Source: Candidatus Yanofskybacteria bacterium RIFCSPLOWO2_02_FULL_44_18 (GTDB taxonomy: Bacteria; Patescibacteriota; Minisyncoccia; 2-02-FULL-40-12; GWA2-44-9). Taken from it: a stretch of DNA of 40,592 nucleotides. Position 1 is the first letter of the stretch; each line of letters opens with the position of its first letter. The stretch lies in assembly GCA_001794755.1 (NCBI GenBank), contig MGKT01000006.1, forward strand, positions 179,045-219,636, read 5' to 3'. Of the stretch, positions 36,875 through 40,592 are shown one piece after another. The translations under genes and the position numbers were made by a program. The notes beneath the pieces are model-generated. The model did no database searches. It was not told where the DNA came from and saw only the letters and a program-made list of their open reading frames with translations.

Positions 36875-39800
36875 TCACCTGGGCGCAATCTCGAGCCATT
36901 TAGGAATCTGTCTTTGGACGTTTACGATTTTTGTCTCAGAGCATACTTGATTCGCGTTGTCAGTCGCGGTCAGCGTGACTTGGTAGCTTCCCGGAGTCAA
37001 ATATGTGTGGGTCGGATTTTGGCTGGATGAATTGCCGCCGTCGCCGAATACCCAACTCCACAACCAGCCATTGGGATTGCCGTCATAGAATACGGTCAAG
37101 TCGTTGAATTGGGCTATCTTTTTTACCTGGGGCGGAACCGGAGTCCAACTGAAATCCACATCCGGATAGGCGAAGTTTGGCGTCTTAAACGAGCTCGACA
37201 CCGCCCAGCCGGAAACCTGGTCATATCCGTTCCAAACTCTCACTCTCGCCTTGTAAGTCGTGCCAAACGCCAGATAGCCAGCGCCGGATGAATAACTGGT
37301 GCCGGTTGACGTGACTTTACCGCTATCCACTTCCGGATTGCCGAATGAACCGGAATCGTCAATTTCGATTTCATAAGCCGATTGGGGACTGCCGGACGGA
37401 TCGCTGTATGTCCATGAGACATATGCACCCGGTCCCGTGTAGCAATAATCAGATAAGCCGGCGGCGGTGGGGTGAAGGACACTGACTTCGCCGGGATCGT
37501 CCGGATTCGGGCCATTAATATTGACTAGAACCGTATCCATGGCCGAGCCGTTGCCGGTACATGTTAACGTGTAAGAATACTGTTTAACCTGCGTAAGAGG
37601 ACTTGTCTGAGTGTTGCCGCCTGTCGATTGCGAACCCGACCAATCTCCTGACGCGGTACAGGAAGTCGCGCTCGAGGAAGTCCAATCCAAATCCACTGTC
37701 GAATTCCAAGCCACGGATATGGGGCCGTTTGAATATCCGCCGCTGCCGTGTTGTCTTGCTTTGATATCTACGCTCGGTCCGTTTACAACAACACGGAGAG
37801 GCAGGGACAGCGCCGGAGCGTGAACGCCGGTATTGGCGTCCCAGCACTCGATGCTGTAATTTCTGTTCGCCGTTATACTGCCGTCATTCCTTGAACCCGA
37901 AGGAGAAACGGCATCATCGGAAATCGTGGCTCCCGTAGCGGCGTTCGTGGCCACCAGAGAACAAATCGTCGTATTTGAAGAACTCCAAGTAATGGCGGCA
38001 GTGCCGTTATAGCTGATGTTGCAAGTGCCAGGCGTATTAACGCCGTTACAGCGCAGATAATTCATACTTGGACCCGCGCCGACATTCACCGTTACCGATG
38101 TCGTCGGCCCGTCGCCGCCCGGATTCGAACAATAGATGGAATATGTTTTACTTGAACTCAGATTTCCGGTTGATTCCGATCCGCCTGATGTCGATTTGCT
38201 TCCCGACCAATTTCCGGACGCGGTGCAGGAGCTGATGTAACTGCCTGACGGCGTCCAAGCCAGATTCGCCGAAGAATTATATGCGATGGAACAGGAGCCG
38301 GAATTGCCGTTGCATGTTAAACCCACTGTTGGCACAGCTGGCATATTGACCGTCACCGTCACCGAATCGGAAACTTGGCTGCCGTTCGCGCCGGTGCAGG
38401 TTGCGGTGTACGTCCTGTTTGACGTCAGGTTGCCCGTGTTTTGCGAGCCGGATGTGCCCGTCCAGTTGTTAGGCGTTACCGTACAGCTTGCAGTATTCGC
38501 TGATGTCCACGTAATCGTCGTGCTTGTATTGTATGGGATGTTCGTACTGGCGGCGGAAATATCAACTGTCGGCGGCATGGACTTATTCTCCACACAGAAG
38601 GCATTACTGCCTCCGTTGATACCGTTGCACCACCATTGATAGGAGTCGGAGTACTCGGCGTTATCGCCTAAGTTGCCGGCGGAGCAGCTATAGTGGAGCT
38701 GGGGCGAAGAACAGACACCATTGACAGGGGTAGGTTCCGCGCCTACCGTCACCGTCACCGAATCGGAAACTTGGCTGCCGTTCGTGCCGGTGCAGGATGC
38801 GGTCCATATGTATGGCGACTCATTGGATTTTAACTTGCCTGAAAGATTATTGCCCGATGTTCCCGACCATGTCGTGGAATTTCGATTATTCGTAACCGTA
38901 CAGCTTGACGTGTTTTGGGATGTCCATCTGATTGTCGTCTCGCCGTTATGGGCCACGCTGCCGTTATCGGCCGTAATATCCGCCGTCGGCGCAGGACACT
39001 GGCTGTCCGGAGGCGGCGAAGCGGTGCAGTTGCCGTTGCCGTCAATTGTGCCCGTGTTCGTCTGGCCGCAGACATTGGGCGACGAATTACAGGAATTGCC
39101 GTACCCGTTTATCGTGTATACCAAATTAAAAGTTATGGTGCCGTTCGCGGTCAGAGTCTGCATCTGGCCGTTTGTTATCGTCGGGCCGGTGTAGCCCGAA
39201 AGAACGGCAGGAGAAATGTTATATGAACCGGTGGGCTTGTTTGGATAAGGAACGTCTGCGCCGGTGCCATTAATATTTTCCTGGCCTGTTATGTTCCAGT
39301 TTGTATCCAGCGGATTCCCGTTCTGATCCCGCGAAGTCACCATAATCGTGCCGGTATACGTGCACGGCAAAGCTCCGCCATAATTAGCCGCACCGGGATC
39401 GGTGCAAGTCGGAGCAGGTCGATTAACGGTAAAACTTACATTTTTTTGACTTGAACTACTATTCTCATTTACAGCCGTAATCCTCAATATATAATCACCA
39501 GCCGCTAAACTCGATATATTTATATCCGTCGGTCCGATATTATACTGCCATTCTATTTCACCACCATTTCCAACAACGAAGCATTGTCCATCCTGACCTT
39601 CAGGAGAAATAACCGTTATTATTGGGTTACCCGATAAAGATGTCCCCAAAATTTCATAGCCTAAACTGGTAAGAGCAAATTCAAATATCTGTTGGGAGTC
39701 CTGTTCAACAGTACAAAATTCTTCTTTATATCCCCCTTTGACTTTTCCAGTTATGGTCATAACTTGCGGATTATTACCATCATCAAATGTATAATCAAGG

Positions 39801-39928
39801 GGGTTTATATTTGGAGGAACAGTAGAAAGAGCATAAGCACTATTTGTATTAGTAAAGAAAGACAAAACTAAAATACAAAAAACAGATAAAAATATTATTT
39901 TATTCCTCAATAGCTTTGACTGTCCCAT
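36875..39928 (-). CDS. Secreted/surface protein with Ig-like repeats, FN3-like segment and PKD domain
   Basis: N-terminal signal peptide, repeated TITWTSxNTxSCTVT...SDSVTVTV units, WVFGDGGNSSSQNPTHTYLTPGSYQVTLTATD (PKD). Confidence 0.8.
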   Translation of the reverse strand: MGQSKLLRNKIIFLSVFCILVLSFFTNTNSAYALSTVPPNINPLDYTFDDGNNPQVMTITGKVKGGYKEEFCTVEQDSQQIFEFALTSLGYEILGTSLSGNPIITVISPEGQDGQCFVVGNGGEIEWQYNIGPTDINISSLAAGDYILRITAVNENSSSSQKNVSFTVNRPAPTCTDPGAANYGGALPCTYTGTIMVTSRDQNGNPLDTNWNITGQENINGTGADVPYPNKPTGSYNISPAVLSGYTGPTITNGQMQTLTANGTITFNLVYTINGYGNSCNSSPNVCGQTNTGTIDGNGNCTASPPPDSQCPAPTADITADNGSVAHNGETTIRWTSQNTSSCTVTNNRNSTTWSGTSGNNLSGKLKSNESPYIWTASCTGTNGSQVSDSVTVTVGAEPTPVNGVCSSPQLHYSCSAGNLGDNAEYSDSYQWWCNGINGGSNAFCVENKSMPPTVDISAASTNIPYNTSTTITWTSANTASCTVTPNNWTGTSGSQNTGNLTSNRTYTATCTGANGSQVSDSVTVTVNMPAVPTVGLTCNGNSGSCSIAYNSSANLAWTPSGSYISSCTASGNWSGSKSTSGGSESTGNLSSSKTYSIYCSNPGGDGPTTSVTVNVGAGPSMNYLRCNGVNTPGTCNISYNGTAAITWSSSNTTICSLVATNAATGATISDDAVSPSGSRNDGSITANRNYSIECWDANTGVHAPALSLPLRVVVNGPSVDIKARQHGSGGYSNGPISVAWNSTVDLDWTSSSATSCTASGDWSGSQSTGGNTQTSPLTQVKQYSYTLTCTGNGSAMDTVLVNINGPNPDDPGEVSVLHPTAAGLSDYCYTGPGAYVSWTYSDPSGSPQSAYEIEIDDSGSFGNPEVDSGKVTSTGTSYSSGAGYLAFGTTYKARVRVWNGYDQVSGWAVSSSFKTPNFAYPDVDFSWTPVPPQVKKIAQFNDLTVFYDGNPNGWLWSWVFGDGGNSSSQNPTHTYLTPGSYQVTLTATDNANQVCSETKIVNVQRQIPKWLEIAPR
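38349..38407. repeat. Near-identical 59-bp direct repeat, copy A
   Basis: accgtcaccgtcaccgaatcggaaacttggctgccgttcgcgccggtgcaggttgcggt. Confidence 0.85.
38745..38803. repeat. Near-identical 59-bp direct repeat, copy B
   Basis: accgtcaccgtcaccgaatcggaaacttggctgccgttcgtgccggtgcaggatgcggt; two mismatches to copy A. Confidence 0.85.
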
Positions 39929-39962
39929 GTGATAATTATAAATCGAAATTAAGTAAACAAAA

Positions 39963-39983
39963 AGGGCGTGCTGTGCACGCCCT
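39963..39983 (-). terminator. Terminator of the lipoprotein gene
   Basis: AGGGCGTGC-tgt-GCACGCCCT with U-rich tail on minus. Confidence 0.75.
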
Positions 39984-40434
39984 AACGGGTTACTGTTGGC
40001 GGGTTCATGAAGCCGAACGTCGTCGACGGATTTTGGTCATTCAGCTTTGTCCCGTTCACTGTTAGTCCTTCTCCAGTGCCCACTCCTGAACAAATCTGTA
40101 TAGGTTGACACTTCCAGGGATCAACTACCTGGATAATATATAATATTCCAGATGGAACTTCTCCAACAGTAACCGCCATGCTTGAATTGAGCGTACCGGA
40201 AAACTGATATCCCTCTTTCCAGAAGGATATAGTAACCGGAAACTTGCTTCGGTCGCAACGGTCATATTGCGAACCGGCGCTCAAGCATGTTGCCGGCGGT
40301 TGAAAACTGACGGTTATCGTACCTGAGGTCGGCGTCGGCCCCGTCCCGCCACCGTTCTTCGACGTGCACGCCAGGAGCGTGCAGGCAATGATGATGACAA
40401 CCGTCACGATGAACCAACGGATGTTTGTCGTCAT
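39982..40434 (-). CDS. Putative lipoprotein
   Basis: Hydrophobic leader with lipobox-like LLAC|TSKNGGG. Confidence 0.65.
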   Translation of the reverse strand: MTTNIRWFIVTVVIIIACTLLACTSKNGGGTGPTPTSGTITVSFQPPATCLSAGSQYDRCDRSKFPVTISFWKEGYQFSGTLNSSMAVTVGEVPSGILYIIQVVDPWKCQPIQICSGVGTGEGLTVNGTKLNDQNPSTTFGFMNPPTVTR

Positions 40435-40522
40435 TACAGCACCCTCCTTTCGAGGTTGTCAATCAGCGGGCAGAATGCCCACCAATACTCCTTACATTAT
40501 ACCATATTCACATGAACAAATC

Positions 40523-40549
40523 AAAAAGGCCCGTAATACGGGCCTTTTT
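40523..40549. terminator. Bidirectional intrinsic terminator
   Basis: AAAAAGGCCCG-taata-CGGGCCTTTTT. Confidence 0.85.
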
Positions 40550-40592
40550 GCACCCCTGTCTGGAGGTTGAGCCTCCAAGTGGATCAGTAGTT

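Noticed and set aside
38286-39226. Long plus-strand ORFs opposite the surface protein
   Set aside because: Antisense artefacts of repetitive GC-biased codons in 36875-39928; no independent coding support.

Overview
This window is a gene-dense bacterial chromosome segment. Its style resembles Patescibacteria/CPR (compact operons, several start codons without an obvious Shine-Dalgarno, inteins and LAGLIDADG endonucleases in housekeeping loci); that placement is inference. RNA genes seen: rnpB, tRNA-Leu(CAA), tRNA-Asp(GTC). Core genes recognised: rnhA-like, NUDIX, pgk, tpiA, DedA, galT-like, GT2, dprA, topA, relA/spoT, parB, parA, rpsP, rnc, nusB, rpmF, dnaE (with intein), thrS, miaA, gatB, thyX, tmk, Ndt-like, rplK, nusG, secE, gyrB (with intein), and a PheRS alpha-type gene. 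The right end holds accessory genes: a cupin-like/papain-like pair abutting tRNA-Asp, an NlpC/P60-like protein, a large Ig/PKD surface protein and a lipoprotein. The strongest candidate for something undescribed is the thrS leader: a 13-codon peptide ORF with three Thr codons whose stop codon begins an antiterminator strand that competes with a perfect 13-bp terminator stem, i.e. the layout of classic ribosome-mediated attenuation. Other leads are: a terminator whose 5' arm overlaps an upstream stop codon and whose U-tract abuts the miaA ATG; a GC-rich palindromic 99-nt in-frame insertion in PheRS; a PheRS carrying a PheT/mitochondrial-type FDX-ACB domain; accessory ORFs placed directly behind both tRNA genes; and inteins with embedded HTH-like segments. 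No CRISPR array, rRNA or transposase was seen. No database search was run; all family calls are by motif recognition.
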